Assembly: GCF_900114325.1 (NCBI RefSeq)
Contig: NZ_FOSR01000006.1
Span: 1-64,000 of the forward strand
Reading direction: 5' to 3'
DNA: 64,000 nt
Source: Rhodanobacter glycinis
Lineage (GTDB): Bacteria > Pseudomonadota > Gammaproteobacteria > Xanthomonadales > Rhodanobacteraceae
The notes under the pieces are model-generated. The model was not told the DNA's origin. It made no database searches and was given only the letters and a program-made list of their open reading frames with translations. This document shows positions 44,315-55,574 of the stretch, piece after piece. The position numbers were made by a program, and so were the translations under genes. Within the stretch, counting starts at the first letter, position 1; every line of letters starts with the position of its first letter.

Positions 44315-47275
44315 CTACAACTTGTAGTTGATGCCGAACAGGACGGTACGCCCCCACGTGTCGTATTCCAGCGGCCGGGTCAGCGGCACGTTGTTGGGCA
44401 GGGTGGATACCTGCACGGTCGAATCCGAGGAATTGGTGAGGTTGTTCACCTGCAGCAGCAGCGACAGCCCCTTCCAGCGGCCCTCGCTAAACGCGTAGCC
44501 CAGTTGCAAATCGGTTTGCCGGTTGGCCTGGATCTGGGTGTAGCCGAGCTGGTCGAACAAGGCCACCGCTTCGCCGGTGAACGACGAGCGATAGCGTTCG
44601 GCCACGCGGATCGAGAAACCATAGCGTTCGTAGAACAACGCCAGGTTCGCCACCTTGCGCGACAACCCCGGCAAGGTCTTCGGCCCGCCGGGAACGGACG
44701 AGATGGAGCTCAGCGGAATGGAACTATGGGTCAGCGAGAAGTTGGCCTGCGCGCCAAAGCCTTGCAGCGCGGACGTGAGCAGGCCGCCTTCGATGGCACC
44801 GGACAATTCCAGGCCATCCATTTTGCCGCCGGTGCCGTTTTCCGGCGTGGTGAACGAGCCCTTGTTGCTGGTCGGAATCAAGGTGGGCGTGTCGTTGGTG
44901 TAGTTCGAGAAATCGTAGTCGAGCACGGTCTTGTTGTAGATGTAGTTGAGCAGGTTCTTGTGGAACGCCGCCACTGCCACATAACTGGCGTTGCCGAAAT
45001 ACTTCTCCCACGACAGGTCGGTACCCACCGCCACGTACGGCCGCAGTTGCGGGTTGCCGCCGCTGCCCGACCACAGGATCTGGCCGGCACCGGGGCCCGT
45101 GGTGATCTGCGACACGCCGGCAGACGTGGCCACCTTTTCGTCATCGATGCGGCCGCGCGCCATGGTCTTGGCCAGGCCAAAACGCAGGTACTGCCGGTGA
45201 CCGATCTCGGCCACCAGGTTCAGGCTGGGCAACACGTTGTTGTACGAGGCACCGCCGGTGATCTTGCCGACCAGCGCATTGCCATTGGTCTGCAAGGCCT
45301 GCGACGACTGGTTGGTGTGCACGAATTGCACGCCCACGTTGCCGCGCAGCGGAACATCACCCAGGTGCGTGTCGATGTTGAACTTGACGTATCCCAGCGG
45401 CACTTTTTCTTCGACGGTGTAGTTGCGGCTCCAGTCACCCTGCCCGTTCTTCTGCACCAGGTAGAACTGGTTGCCATACAGCGCACCGAGCACGTTGTAG
45501 TTGACGATGCCGGGAATGCCGCCGTAGCCCAGCGACGTCGTTCCGCGCAGCAGCGACGGATCGATCGGCGCGCTGAAATGGCTCTGGTACGTATCCGCCG
45601 TGGAGCCATTGCCGTTCAAGTAAGCGAAGAAGACATCGGCATGCTTGGTCTTGGTACGATCCGACCAGGCCACGCCGACATCCACGTTGCTGAAGATCCA
45701 GCCAACGGGATGGCTGACCTGCAGGCGCAGCGCATGAATGGTGTCGTCCTGGCGATCGAACTCTTCGCGCCCGTCGTAACCGTAGCCGGGCGGGTTGCTC
45801 CAGGGACTTCCCGGATCGGTGAACACCATCGTGCCGGGGTCGCCCAGGTCCACCCCGGGCCTGAAGTCCGGATAGCCGAACCCGCTCGGCGTGTTGAAGT
45901 CGATGCTGGTGAAGGCACCGTCCGCCAGTCCGCTGAACAGGTAGGCATCGTGCAGTTTCACCCGCGCGCTGGATGAGGACAGGTCCGCCATCAGCGTCCA
46001 GTCGCCCACGTATAGCTTGTTGTTCCAGCCAATCGAGTAGAGCTTGTCGTGCTCCTTGGTGTACTCGTTCTGCAGGATCGGCGCGACGCCGAGAATGGTG
46101 CCGGACGTGACGATCGGCAACGGCTGGCCGGGCGAGGTCTGCACGTTGTCGTAGCCGACGTGGTCGTACGGGCTGCTCGACCACTGCGCCCCGTTGGTGT
46201 ACTTGCGCTTGCTGAAGGTGGAGTAATACATGTCCAGCTTCGAGTAATAGACGTCGTTCGGCGCCCACTCCAGCACCGCCATCAGGCCATTGCGCTTCTG
46301 CGTTTGCGATTGCGCGCGCAGTTGCATGCCTTCCTGCGAGATCACGTTGTCCGGCATGCCCGGCGTGTGCGGGCCGCCCCAGTTCTGGTCGATACCGGCG
46401 CTGCCGTTGTCGGCGCTCCACCACCAGGCCTGGTACTGCTTCTCCTGGATCGGCTGGTCGACCATGGCGAAGCCCACCGCCACGCCCAGCGTGTGGTCGA
46501 GGAACTGATCGACATACGAGATGCTGGCGCGATGGCCACTGGTGCCCGTGCCGGTGCCCGGGTTCAACGAGCCGTTGCTGTTGTGCGCGCCGCGCAGGTT
46601 GAACACCAGCGTCCGCCTGGACAAGTCCAGCGGGTTGATCGTATGCAGATCCACCGTGCCGGACAGGCCCTGCCCGACCAGGCTGGCATCCGGCGTCTTG
46701 TAGATGGTCACGCCGTTGATCAGCTCGGCCGGGTACTGGTCGTATTCCACGCCACGGTTCTCGCCGACCGTCGCCTGCTCGCGTCCGTTCAGCGTGGTGC
46801 CGGCAAAGTCGGGCGACAGGCCACGAATGGAAATGGCGTTGGCCTGGCCATCGGCACGTTGCGTGGCCAGACCGGGCACACGCGCCAGGCTGTCGGCGAT
46901 GCTGACGTCGGGCAGCTTGCCGATATCTTCGGCGGAGATCGCCTCGACGATGTCGTTGGCGTCCTCCTTGGTCTTCATCGAGCTCTCGATGCTGCCACTG
47001 ATCCCGGTCACCACCACGCGACTCAGGTCGGTGACCGGGGCCTTGGGCTTCTTCTTGTCACTCTGGCTCTTGTCGTCTGCGGCTGTCTTGCCGACGACCG
47101 GCGAAGTCGAGGTGGCCGTGGGTGTCGTCTGTTGCGGACTGGCCGACTCCTGCGCTGCGGCAGGCGCGGCACTTGCGATGGCAAACAGTGCGACCGCGCA
47201 CGCGGCGGCCAGCGGACGGAGATGATGAAACCGGACGGGCGCCACAGCGCCATGCAACACACAACGATCGTTCAT
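44315..47275 (-). CDS. TonB-dependent receptor (carbohydrate type)
   Basis: 986 residues. The signal peptide (A-A-C-A-V-A-L-F-A-I-A-S-A-A-P-A-A-A) is followed by a Thr/Ser- and Lys-rich linker, a TonB box-like V-V-V-T-G at about 90, and a plug with S-A-E-D-I-G-K-L-P-D-V-S-I-A-D-S-L-A-R-V, I-S-I-R-G-L-S-P-D-F-A and Y-K-T-P-D-A-S-L-V-G-Q-G-L-S-G-T-V-D-L. It matches TIGR01782-type receptors of Xanthomonadales and Caulobacter. The last residues are Y-K-L in place of a terminal Phe. GGGAGG precedes ATG 47275. It is flanked by an EEP hydrolase upstream and GH30 downstream on the same strand. Confidence 0.93.
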   Translation of the reverse strand: MNDRCVLHGAVAPVRFHHLRPLAAACAVALFAIASAAPAAAQESASPQQTTPTATSTSPVVGKTAADDKSQSDKKKPKAPVTDLSRVVVTGISGSIESSMKTKEDANDIVEAISAEDIGKLPDVSIADSLARVPGLATQRADGQANAISIRGLSPDFAGTTLNGREQATVGENRGVEYDQYPAELINGVTIYKTPDASLVGQGLSGTVDLHTINPLDLSRRTLVFNLRGAHNSNGSLNPGTGTGTSGHRASISYVDQFLDHTLGVAVGFAMVDQPIQEKQYQAWWWSADNGSAGIDQNWGGPHTPGMPDNVISQEGMQLRAQSQTQKRNGLMAVLEWAPNDVYYSKLDMYYSTFSKRKYTNGAQWSSSPYDHVGYDNVQTSPGQPLPIVTSGTILGVAPILQNEYTKEHDKLYSIGWNNKLYVGDWTLMADLSSSSARVKLHDAYLFSGLADGAFTSIDFNTPSGFGYPDFRPGVDLGDPGTMVFTDPGSPWSNPPGYGYDGREEFDRQDDTIHALRLQVSHPVGWIFSNVDVGVAWSDRTKTKHADVFFAYLNGNGSTADTYQSHFSAPIDPSLLRGTTSLGYGGIPGIVNYNVLGALYGNQFYLVQKNGQGDWSRNYTVEEKVPLGYVKFNIDTHLGDVPLRGNVGVQFVHTNQSSQALQTNGNALVGKITGGASYNNVLPSLNLVAEIGHRQYLRFGLAKTMARGRIDDEKVATSAGVSQITTGPGAGQILWSGSGGNPQLRPYVAVGTDLSWEKYFGNASYVAVAAFHKNLLNYIYNKTVLDYDFSNYTNDTPTLIPTSNKGSFTTPENGTGGKMDGLELSGAIEGGLLTSALQGFGAQANFSLTHSSIPLSSISSVPGGPKTLPGLSRKVANLALFYERYGFSIRVAERYRSSFTGEAVALFDQLGYTQIQANRQTDLQLGYAFSEGRWKGLSLLLQVNNLTNSSDSTVQVSTLPNNVPLTRPLEYDTWGRTVLFGINYKL

Positions 47276-47526
47276 GAAGGCCTCCCTTTTGCCCCTGATT
47301 TGCACTACCCCTGTGACATGAAACAAATCTTGCACCCGTACTTCCCCCATGGAATGGGCGCGAGTTCACTTTCCGGCACGCCAGCAAATGGCTGCAGCCC
47401 CGAATGGTCTCCGTCGTCAGAAGCCATTCATGATTTTCGCGTGGCCATACTGCCTATCCCGCGAGCAAGCGCGAGGAAACAGCATCCACTGTGTCGAGAC
47501 GATGAAGAGACGCTGGCAACCCGGCG

Positions 47527-48366
47527 CTACAAGCCGAGCTCGGCGACCACCGGGAAGTGGTCGGAGGGATAGTGCGCGCCATCGTGCGTGGTGATGGTAT
47601 GCACGGAGAGCACCTTGAAGCCGCGGCTCAGGATCCAGTCGATGCGCTGGTCGGGAATGCCGGTGAAGTTGTGGAACGTCTTCTCCGGACCGGAGTGCGA
47701 CGCGGCCGCCGTCCACGCATCGTGCAAGTTCTGCACAAGCCTGGCGTGTACCGGAGTATCGGGGCCCGCATTGAAATCGCCCGCGAGAATCACCTTCGCC
47801 CCGGCAGGCAATGTGCCGATCCGTTGCAGGATCTCGTTGGCACTGAGCATGCGCGCGTGCACATCCTCGGGCCGATACGGAAAATGCGTGTTGAAGTAGT
47901 CGAACGTGCCGCCGCCATCACGCAGGCGAAAGTGCGCCCAGGTCACCATGCGCGGATACGGCTGCCCCCAGGTTTTGCTTCCCGGTACCGTCGGTGTGTC
48001 GGAAAGCCAGAAATCACCCGAGCGAATCACTTGCAGGCGCGCCGTGCGATAGAACACGCCCATGTGTTCGCCCTTGGTGCCGCCATCCCGGCCCTGCCCG
48101 AACCACGCGTAACCCGGCAGATGCGCGGCCAGGTATTCACCCTGCTCTTCGGTCAGCTCCTGCGTGCCGAGCACATCCGGATGCGCCGCCTCGATCACCT
48201 TCACCATCAAGTCGCGCCGGTTCACCCAGGCATTCATGCCGGTATCCACCGGCACGCGCACGTTGAAGGTCATGACCCGCAGCGGCGCCTCGGCCGCCAC
48301 ACTCGTGCCGGCCACGCCCAATCCGAGCACACAGGCAACGACCGAAAACCAACGGCGCAGATTCAT
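47527..48366 (-). CDS. exported endonuclease/exonuclease/phosphatase-family hydrolase
   Basis: 279 residues. The signal peptide (V-V-A-C-V-L-G-L-G-V-A-G-T-S-V-A-A) is followed by the EEP fold: L-R-V-M-T-F-N-V-R, D-V-L-G-T-Q-E, F-N-T-H-F, I-L-A-G-D-F-N and the terminal S-D-H-F-P-V-V, all the metal-site residues. Periplasmic EEP proteins of this kind occur in glycan-use loci, where some are phosphodiesterases acting on phosphorylated sugars; a nuclease role is less likely given export without other nuclease context. GGAGA precedes ATG 48366. It is 250 bases upstream of the TonB receptor on the same strand. Confidence 0.87.
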   Translation of the reverse strand: MNLRRWFSVVACVLGLGVAGTSVAAEAPLRVMTFNVRVPVDTGMNAWVNRRDLMVKVIEAAHPDVLGTQELTEEQGEYLAAHLPGYAWFGQGRDGGTKGEHMGVFYRTARLQVIRSGDFWLSDTPTVPGSKTWGQPYPRMVTWAHFRLRDGGGTFDYFNTHFPYRPEDVHARMLSANEILQRIGTLPAGAKVILAGDFNAGPDTPVHARLVQNLHDAWTAAASHSGPEKTFHNFTGIPDQRIDWILSRGFKVLSVHTITTHDGAHYPSDHFPVVAELGL

Positions 48367-48518
48367 CAGAAGTCTCCGAGCATGACGTCATGTCGAACGC
48401 TTGAGACTAGCGCGAAAAAGCGTCGTGAAACCAATGCCGATACTCGGCAATGAAACGTTGTGACGAAACACAGGCACTTGGTTCCGCCCTCAGCCTCGCA
48501 AGCGGGCTGGAAGCGGTT

Positions 48519-49796
48519 TCAACGGGCCGCGTCGACACGCGGGCCGGCAATATCCGGTGGCGTTTTAGGTCGGCCCATGGCGGCGAGTGTGTCGACAAAT
48601 CCGTCCGACAAGGGAAACCGCCCAAACCAGCCTTTGCGCGTACCCGTCAACACGCGAAGCATCTGGCCGCGACCACCTGGCACGCGCGACAGCGGGTGGA
48701 ACAGCCGGTCGCGCCAGCGTGCAGCGGTGTCGCGATCGGACTGGAACAGCGGCGTCAGCCAACGGCTCCAGAAGTGGTAGATGCCGACATGGGATCGACG
48801 CTGGCGTTCATACGCGGCCAACGCATCCGCGACCGCTCCATGCACACGCAGCGCATCGCGCAACGCATGTGCATCCAGCAGCGCCATGTTGACGCCCTGC
48901 CCCAGCTGCGGGCTCATCGCATGGGCGGCATCACCAAGCAGCACCGCGCGACCGTGGGACCAGTGCCGGTGCACGGCATCGCGATAGCGGGCAACGGCAA
49001 GCCCCGTCGGCACATCGGTGGCGCGCAAGCGGTCGGCCGCCTCGGGCCAGACGGCGGCAACGTCTTCGCGCCAGCGATCCGCATCCACGACACCGTCATC
49101 GAGCGAGGCCGTCGGCATGCTCCAGAAGAAGCTCAGGCGGCGTACCGGATCATCCGGCCGCGTACCCACCGGCAGCATGCCGACCATTCGACGCGCAGCC
49201 ACGTAACGCTGCCGCAACTCGTCTATCCACGGCCAGTCACCTTGCTCGACCAGACACCATTGCGCCCCCCATGGATAGGGGCGATCCAGCGTCGCGGGCA
49301 CCACCTGATTGCGCAGGCGCGAAGCCGTGCCGTCGGCAACAATGATCAGGTCGAAACCATCATGCCGATGACCTTCGGCATCGGTCACCGATCCGCGCTC
49401 GGCATCGATCGATGCCACGGTACAGCCACGATGGATCTGGCGCCCCTCCTGCCACGCGGCATCAAGCAGGCCAAACAGCGCACCGCGTTGCAGTCCAAGG
49501 CCGAACAGCCGCTTGTCGAGCTCGCCATAACGCATGTCCATCACCGGGCGGCCCCGGCTGGTCTGGCCATACAACCGCGTGACCATGGCGCCATGGCCGA
49601 GCACGTCATCGAGCAGGCCCATCTCCCATAACACGGCCAACCCCACCGGCTGCAGCAGGAAACCGGCGCCAACCGGACCCAACTCCAACGCACGCTCGAA
49701 CACTTCCACCGCGTGGCCGTCGCGCGAAAGCATCAGCGCCGACGCCTGCCCACCCGTGCCGTAACCGACAATTGCAATCCGCAAACGTCCGCCCAC
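48519..49796 (-). CDS. FAD-dependent monooxygenase (aromatic hydroxylase type)
   Basis: 425 residues. The N-terminal FAD fold reads I-A-I-V-G-Y-G-T-G-G-Q-A-S-A (GxGxxG), then V-E-V-F-E-R-A. The DG motif is I-I-V-A-D-G-T-A-S-R-L-R and the GD motif is A-V-L-L-G-D-A-A-H-A-M-S-P-Q-L-G-Q-G-V-N-M-A, both typical of p-hydroxybenzoate-hydroxylase-like enzymes. GTG 49796 is chosen, with GGGGAAGGA just before it; a GTG at 49814 is possible. The substrate is not visible. The next gene on the strand, 127 bases upstream, is the PNGase A-like amidase, with no obvious link. Confidence 0.88.
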   Translation of the reverse strand: MGGRLRIAIVGYGTGGQASALMLSRDGHAVEVFERALELGPVGAGFLLQPVGLAVLWEMGLLDDVLGHGAMVTRLYGQTSRGRPVMDMRYGELDKRLFGLGLQRGALFGLLDAAWQEGRQIHRGCTVASIDAERGSVTDAEGHRHDGFDLIIVADGTASRLRNQVVPATLDRPYPWGAQWCLVEQGDWPWIDELRQRYVAARRMVGMLPVGTRPDDPVRRLSFFWSMPTASLDDGVVDADRWREDVAAVWPEAADRLRATDVPTGLAVARYRDAVHRHWSHGRAVLLGDAAHAMSPQLGQGVNMALLDAHALRDALRVHGAVADALAAYERQRRSHVGIYHFWSRWLTPLFQSDRDTAARWRDRLFHPLSRVPGGRGQMLRVLTGTRKGWFGRFPLSDGFVDTLAAMGRPKTPPDIAGPRVDAAR

Positions 49797-49923
49797 GCGT
49801 CCTTCCCCTGCCACTCCAATTGCCGGGAATTAGGCCGTCATCGCGTTCTTCTGTAAACCTTCACTGGAAAGCGGAACAACCGTCCATTCGAGCCGCGCCC
49901 CCGTTCCGAGGGCGCGCCCCGCA

Positions 49924-51768
49924 CTACAAAGGCGCCAGCGACGGGCTATCCGGCCGCGAGCGACTGTCGAGGTGATTGACCTGGTCGGGGCAGCCCTTGC
50001 CCTGGCTGAACCCGGTCAGGCGTTCGTCGCTCGAGGCGAGGTCGGTTCGATAACAGCTGCCGAACGAATCGACGAAGCTCACCTGCTCGGTCCCTTGCTC
50101 GTGATGCGCAAAGTCGCTGCGGTCCAGCGGGTCCGGAATGGTCTTGCCATCTGCCTGGACACGCGTGGACAGGTTTTCCTGCAGCGAGGCGTGGTAGGCC
50201 GTCCCGTGCGCATTCGTCTGCTGCCGGTCGATCCGATGGCCTTGCCGCATGGCGACGAGTGCCGTGAAATCCTGCCCTTTGGTCACTACGGACTTGTCGA
50301 CCGAGAGGTAGAGCGGATCGTCCTGCCTGAGCGTATAGCCGTCCAACGGATGCCCGTCCCGGCTGCGTTCAACAGTCAACGACAGCGATGTCGACTGGTC
50401 GATCGTCTCCACATAGCGCTTCGCGGCGGGCTGGCGGAAGGTCTGGTGATTATGGAAGCCGCCCCGATAACGAACCGTGGTGTCGATGGTTCCGCGTGAG
50501 GTGTGCAGGCGACCGACGATGACATACGACTGGGTCTGGTCGGTGTTCAGCGTGCCTTCGCTGGCGCCATGGCTGCCGGTGTGCAGGGTGTCGCGCACGA
50601 TCAGTGTGGCCGGCGGTTGCCGGGCCAGCGTATTGCGCACGATACGACCGCCGAGCTGGCGGCTTTGATGATCCTGATAGACCAGCAGGTTGGCCGCGAC
50701 GTTGAAGAAATGATCGGCACCCGGTACGCGCACGGATACCGTGTGCGGCTTGCCGTCATCCAGCAAACCGGCGAACGGCGTCAGATCCACCCGGAACGGA
50801 ATGAAGTTCACCGTCTGGATGCCCGGTGTCGGCAACCACAGATGCGGCGCGATGCCGCCGGTGAAGATCCACGGATACACCGGCGCCAGTCCGGCCGGCT
50901 GGCCATCCAGCAACACTTCCACACCGCGAAAACTGCCGCCGTCGCAGGCCTCGAAGCCCTCCAGCGAATACGCCCGCGTCTGCTCCAGGTACGCCTTGTC
51001 GACACAGGTGTACCAGCGTTCGTCGTGCGCCTGGCTTTGCGCGATCACATCCAGGTAGGCCCGCTCGACATTGCGCGGAAACGTGAGCTTGCGCGACAGG
51101 CTTGCGTTTGGCGTATCCAGCGGCGTCTGCTCGCCGCGCGGGTCGGAGCTCAGCGCATAGACATGATCGGCCGCGCCGGCGACGGGCAGATGGGCATCCG
51201 CCGGATAGAACTTCAGCTGCACGCTGACCACGATGGGGCTGTTGGTGGTCGGGCTCACCCAGTTGTTGAGGATCATCTGCCCGGCCTGCGCATGCGTGAA
51301 CAGCGAGGCGTAATCGGTAAGGTCGCGCTCGACATGCCAGTGCTGGGCCACGTCCGGCGACGGCTCGATGGTGGTGCCGAAATAGAGATTGATGCCACCG
51401 AGCCAAAGTGCCACGGTACGATCAAACTGGCGACCCGCCGGCACCGAGAAATCCGCCTCCAGCACCACCTTGCCCCAACCACCCCGGCAGCCCCTGGGTG
51501 GCGTGAAATCGAACGCGTAGGGACGCGCGTCCATCGATGACGCATCGCCATGTTCATCGAACGCGTGATGATCAAGCAGGGTCACCGTGCACGGCGTGGT
51601 CGCCGGTCGCGAAACCAGTGGCTCGGCCGAAGCCACTACCGGCGAACCGATATCGAACCGCGATGGCGAAGTGGCCTTCGGAGCGGATGCCGACAGCGTC
51701 CCCGCACACGCCATCAACACCGCGGCGACCACTGGCCGCCAGTTCTGCGTGCTCTCACGTCTTGTCAT
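49924..51768 (-). CDS. secreted peptide-N-glycosidase A (PNGase A/PNGaseA) family amidase
   Basis: 614 residues. The signal peptide (V-V-A-A-V-L-M-A-C-A-G-T-L-S-A-S-A) precedes the plant-type PNGase A fold: F-D-F-T-P-P-R-G-C, L-W-L-G-G-I-N-L-Y-F-G-T-T, W-H-V-E-R-D-L-T-D-Y, F-R-G-V-E-V-L-L-D-G, A-P-V-Y-P-W-I-F-T-G-G-I and P-F-R-V-D-L-T-P-F-A. These enzymes cut the N-glycan-Asn bond and accept core-alpha-1,3-fucose. ATG 51768 is used; the open frame to 52230 is not coding. It is divergent from the CocE-like hydrolase. Bacterial copies are uncommon and point to eukaryotic glycoproteins as food or host contact. Confidence 0.88.
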   Translation of the reverse strand: MTRRESTQNWRPVVAAVLMACAGTLSASAPKATSPSRFDIGSPVVASAEPLVSRPATTPCTVTLLDHHAFDEHGDASSMDARPYAFDFTPPRGCRGGWGKVVLEADFSVPAGRQFDRTVALWLGGINLYFGTTIEPSPDVAQHWHVERDLTDYASLFTHAQAGQMILNNWVSPTTNSPIVVSVQLKFYPADAHLPVAGAADHVYALSSDPRGEQTPLDTPNASLSRKLTFPRNVERAYLDVIAQSQAHDERWYTCVDKAYLEQTRAYSLEGFEACDGGSFRGVEVLLDGQPAGLAPVYPWIFTGGIAPHLWLPTPGIQTVNFIPFRVDLTPFAGLLDDGKPHTVSVRVPGADHFFNVAANLLVYQDHQSRQLGGRIVRNTLARQPPATLIVRDTLHTGSHGASEGTLNTDQTQSYVIVGRLHTSRGTIDTTVRYRGGFHNHQTFRQPAAKRYVETIDQSTSLSLTVERSRDGHPLDGYTLRQDDPLYLSVDKSVVTKGQDFTALVAMRQGHRIDRQQTNAHGTAYHASLQENLSTRVQADGKTIPDPLDRSDFAHHEQGTEQVSFVDSFGSCYRTDLASSDERLTGFSQGKGCPDQVNHLDSRSRPDSPSLAPL

Positions 51769-52008
51769 CGTTCGCGCCTGCCCGGGATCACATCCGGTCA
51801 TCATAACCGGCGAAAAACCGCCGTACCGATTTGGCCTTCCATCATCCGGCCCAAGACCCGGCGGCAGACACCAACCGCCACTCCGGAAATTCCACGCCAG
51901 CGCGTCCAAAACGGCAAGAGAAGCTGCATCGACGACTTCGCGCCGGCACCTGATGGCCAAGCCGTGATAGGTTGCCGACGCATCCACCACCATCAGGATT
52001 CCCTCGAC

Positions 52009-53952
52009 ATGAAGACTGCGGCTTTCAGCTCGGTGCTCGTCACGCTCGCCTGCCTCGTGTCGGCCAGCGCATTCGCGATGGCCCCGACAGGCCAGAGTTC
52101 GGCAAAGGTCACCCCCGACATGATTCAGACCGGGTCGGACATCCCGGCGCACTGGACCCAGCCGGAAGGCAACTTCGACTACGTCAAGCGCGACGTGATG
52201 ATCCCGATGCGTGACGGCGTGAAGTTGCACACCGTGATCCTAATCCCGAAGGGCGCGCACGACCTGCCGATGCTGCTGGAGCGCACGCCGTACAACGCCA
52301 GCGGTTTCGTGCCGAACAACAGTCCGCACATGGCCGACGCGGTGTGGTCGGGCGACAAGGACTGGGCCGACGGCAGCTACATCCTGGTGTGGCAGGACGT
52401 GCGCGGCAAATACGGCTCGGAGGGCAAGTACATCATGACGCGCCCGCCGATGGGACCGCTCAATCCGACCAAGACCGACGACACCACCGACGCGTGGGAC
52501 ACCATCGACTGGCTGGTGAAGAACATCACGCAGTCGAACGGCAAGGTCGGCATGATCGGCTCGTCCTACGACGGCTGGACCGTCGCCATGGCCCTGCTCC
52601 ATCCAAACCCCGCGCTGAAGGTCGCCGCGCCGGAAAGCCCGATGATCGACGGCTGGATGGGCGACGACTGGTACCACTACGGCGCGCTGCGCCAGGTGAA
52701 CCTGGACTACTTCACCGGCCAGACCACCCGGAAAGGCAAAGGCGAGAGCGTTCCGCGCGACAACTACGACGACTACACCAATTTCCTCGAAGCAGGTTCG
52801 GCCGGCGACTACGCCGACGCCCATGGCTTCAAGCAGTTGCCGTGGTGGAATCGCTTCGCCGCGCACCCGGCCTACGACGCCTTCTGGCAACTGCAGGCGC
52901 TGGACAAGCTGTTGCCCGAACACCCGTCCAGCGTGCCCACGATGTGGCTGCAAGGCCTGTGGGACCAGGAGGACATCTACGGCGCCATCCACGCCTGGGA
53001 AGCGCTCACCAAGGCCGGCCACGGCGCCAACAATCACCTGGTGATCGGCCCGTGGTGGCATAGCCAGATCAACCGCCAAGGCTGGCATCTCGGGCCGCTC
53101 AAGTGGCCCGGCGACACCGCCGCCGAATTCCGCCAGCAGGTGATGATTCCCTGGTTCAACCATTACCTGCGCGGCACACCGATGGCCAAACCGTTGCCGC
53201 AGGCGATGATCTACAACGCGGTCGAAAAACGCTGGGACCGCTTCTCGAACTGGAAGGTGGCGAGTGCCCAGCAGCTCACCCCGATCTACCTGCAGGCGGA
53301 CATGGGCCTGGGCTTCCAGCAACCCGCCGGTGGTGGTGACAGCTACGTCTCCGACCCGGCCAAGCCGGTGCCCTACCTGCCGCGCCCGATCCCGCAGAAG
53401 AACGACAACTGGCGCACCTGGCTGGTCCACGACCAGCGCTTTGTAGCTGACCGGCCCGACGTGCTGTCCTACACCACGCCGGTGCTGACCAAGACCGTGA
53501 CACTGCAGGGCGCACCGATCGCTGACATCTTTGCCAAGACCACCGGTACCGACGGTGACTTCGTGGTCAAGCTGATCGACGTCTATCCGGGCACCGACCC
53601 CAGCGACCCGACGATGGGCGGCTACGAGCTGCCGATCTCGCTCGACATCTTCCGCGGGCGCTACCGCAAGAGCTTCGCCGATCCGTCGCCGATCCTGGCG
53701 AACGTGGTGCAGGAATACAAGTTCCGCCTGCCCAGCGTGAATTACGAGTTCAAACCCGGCCACCGCATCATGGTGCAGATCCAGTCCAGCCTGTTCCCGC
53801 TCTACGACCGCAACCCGCAGACGTATGTGCCCAACATCCTGTTCGCCAAGCCGGCCGACTACAAAAAGGCGACGGTGACGATCGAGCATGGACCGGATGG
53901 ACACAGCGCCGTGCTGTTGCCGGTGGTGGCGCACTCGACCGCCAGCCACTAA
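52009..53952 (+). CDS. secreted CocE/NonD hydrolase (alpha-amino acid ester hydrolase/X-Pro peptidase type)
   Basis: 647 residues. The signal peptide (V-L-V-T-L-A-C-L-V-S-A-S-A-F-A) is followed by the S15-type alpha/beta hydrolase. Signatures are M-R-D-G-V-K-L, the oxyanion Tyr in R-T-P-Y-N, Q-D-V-R-G-K-Y-G-S-E-G, and nucleophile S186 in G-S-S186-Y-D-G. A cap region follows and the C-terminal jelly-roll is near 480-640. The length and the G-S-S-Y-x-G motif fit alpha-amino acid ester hydrolases and PepX_C-type peptidases. It is divergent from the PNGase A-like gene and may process the peptides left after deglycosylation, which is inferred. Confidence 0.9.
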   Translation: MKTAAFSSVLVTLACLVSASAFAMAPTGQSSAKVTPDMIQTGSDIPAHWTQPEGNFDYVKRDVMIPMRDGVKLHTVILIPKGAHDLPMLLERTPYNASGFVPNNSPHMADAVWSGDKDWADGSYILVWQDVRGKYGSEGKYIMTRPPMGPLNPTKTDDTTDAWDTIDWLVKNITQSNGKVGMIGSSYDGWTVAMALLHPNPALKVAAPESPMIDGWMGDDWYHYGALRQVNLDYFTGQTTRKGKGESVPRDNYDDYTNFLEAGSAGDYADAHGFKQLPWWNRFAAHPAYDAFWQLQALDKLLPEHPSSVPTMWLQGLWDQEDIYGAIHAWEALTKAGHGANNHLVIGPWWHSQINRQGWHLGPLKWPGDTAAEFRQQVMIPWFNHYLRGTPMAKPLPQAMIYNAVEKRWDRFSNWKVASAQQLTPIYLQADMGLGFQQPAGGGDSYVSDPAKPVPYLPRPIPQKNDNWRTWLVHDQRFVADRPDVLSYTTPVLTKTVTLQGAPIADIFAKTTGTDGDFVVKLIDVYPGTDPSDPTMGGYELPISLDIFRGRYRKSFADPSPILANVVQEYKFRLPSVNYEFKPGHRIMVQIQSSLFPLYDRNPQTYVPNILFAKPADYKKATVTIEHGPDGHSAVLLPVVAHSTASH

Positions 53953-53961
53953 GCACGACCG

Positions 53962-53978
53962 GGGCAGGCAACCTGCCC
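53962..53978 (+). terminator. stem-loop after the CocE gene
   Basis: GGGCAGG (53962-53968) pairs with CCTGCCC (53972-53978) over a three-base loop, 10 bases after the stop. No T-run. Confidence 0.5.
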
Positions 53979-54092
53979 TCGCCGGCAAACGGCAGCACCT
54001 GGTCCGCGCGCTCGCGCGGGCCGGGGCTGCGATGCCTTGTGCGATGCTCCTTGAGCACCACTGGCATCACATGGATATGGCCATCCATACTG

Positions 54093-54131
54093 ATGGACGT
54101 CCATGAAATAATCGACTGAAACCATTACACT
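54093..54131 (+). promoter_or_regulatory. metY promoter with palindromic operator
   Basis: ATGGACGTCCAT (54093-54104) is a perfect 12-bp palindrome that touches a -35-like ATGAAA (54103-54108). After 17 bases comes TACACT (54126-54131). A related ATGGAT...ATCCAT-like repeat lies at 54071-54088. This is probably the binding site of a repressor of methionine biosynthesis such as a SahR- or MetJ-type protein; the regulator cannot be named. No SAM riboswitch was seen. Confidence 0.5.
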
Positions 54132-54188
54132 CGGGCATCCGCCATGCCTTAACGAGCATGATGGCCGCACAACGCTCGAGGGCATTTC

Positions 54189-55460
<1,272 letters not shown>

Positions 55461-55574
55461 GAACAAAGCGCGCGATTCATGCACCGCTGGTGCGCGCGAA
55501 GCGCCAGCTACCGTGGCGAGCAAGGTCAACTGCGCAACCTGAAAGCATGGCGTCTCCCTGGTTGGTACGCCTGC

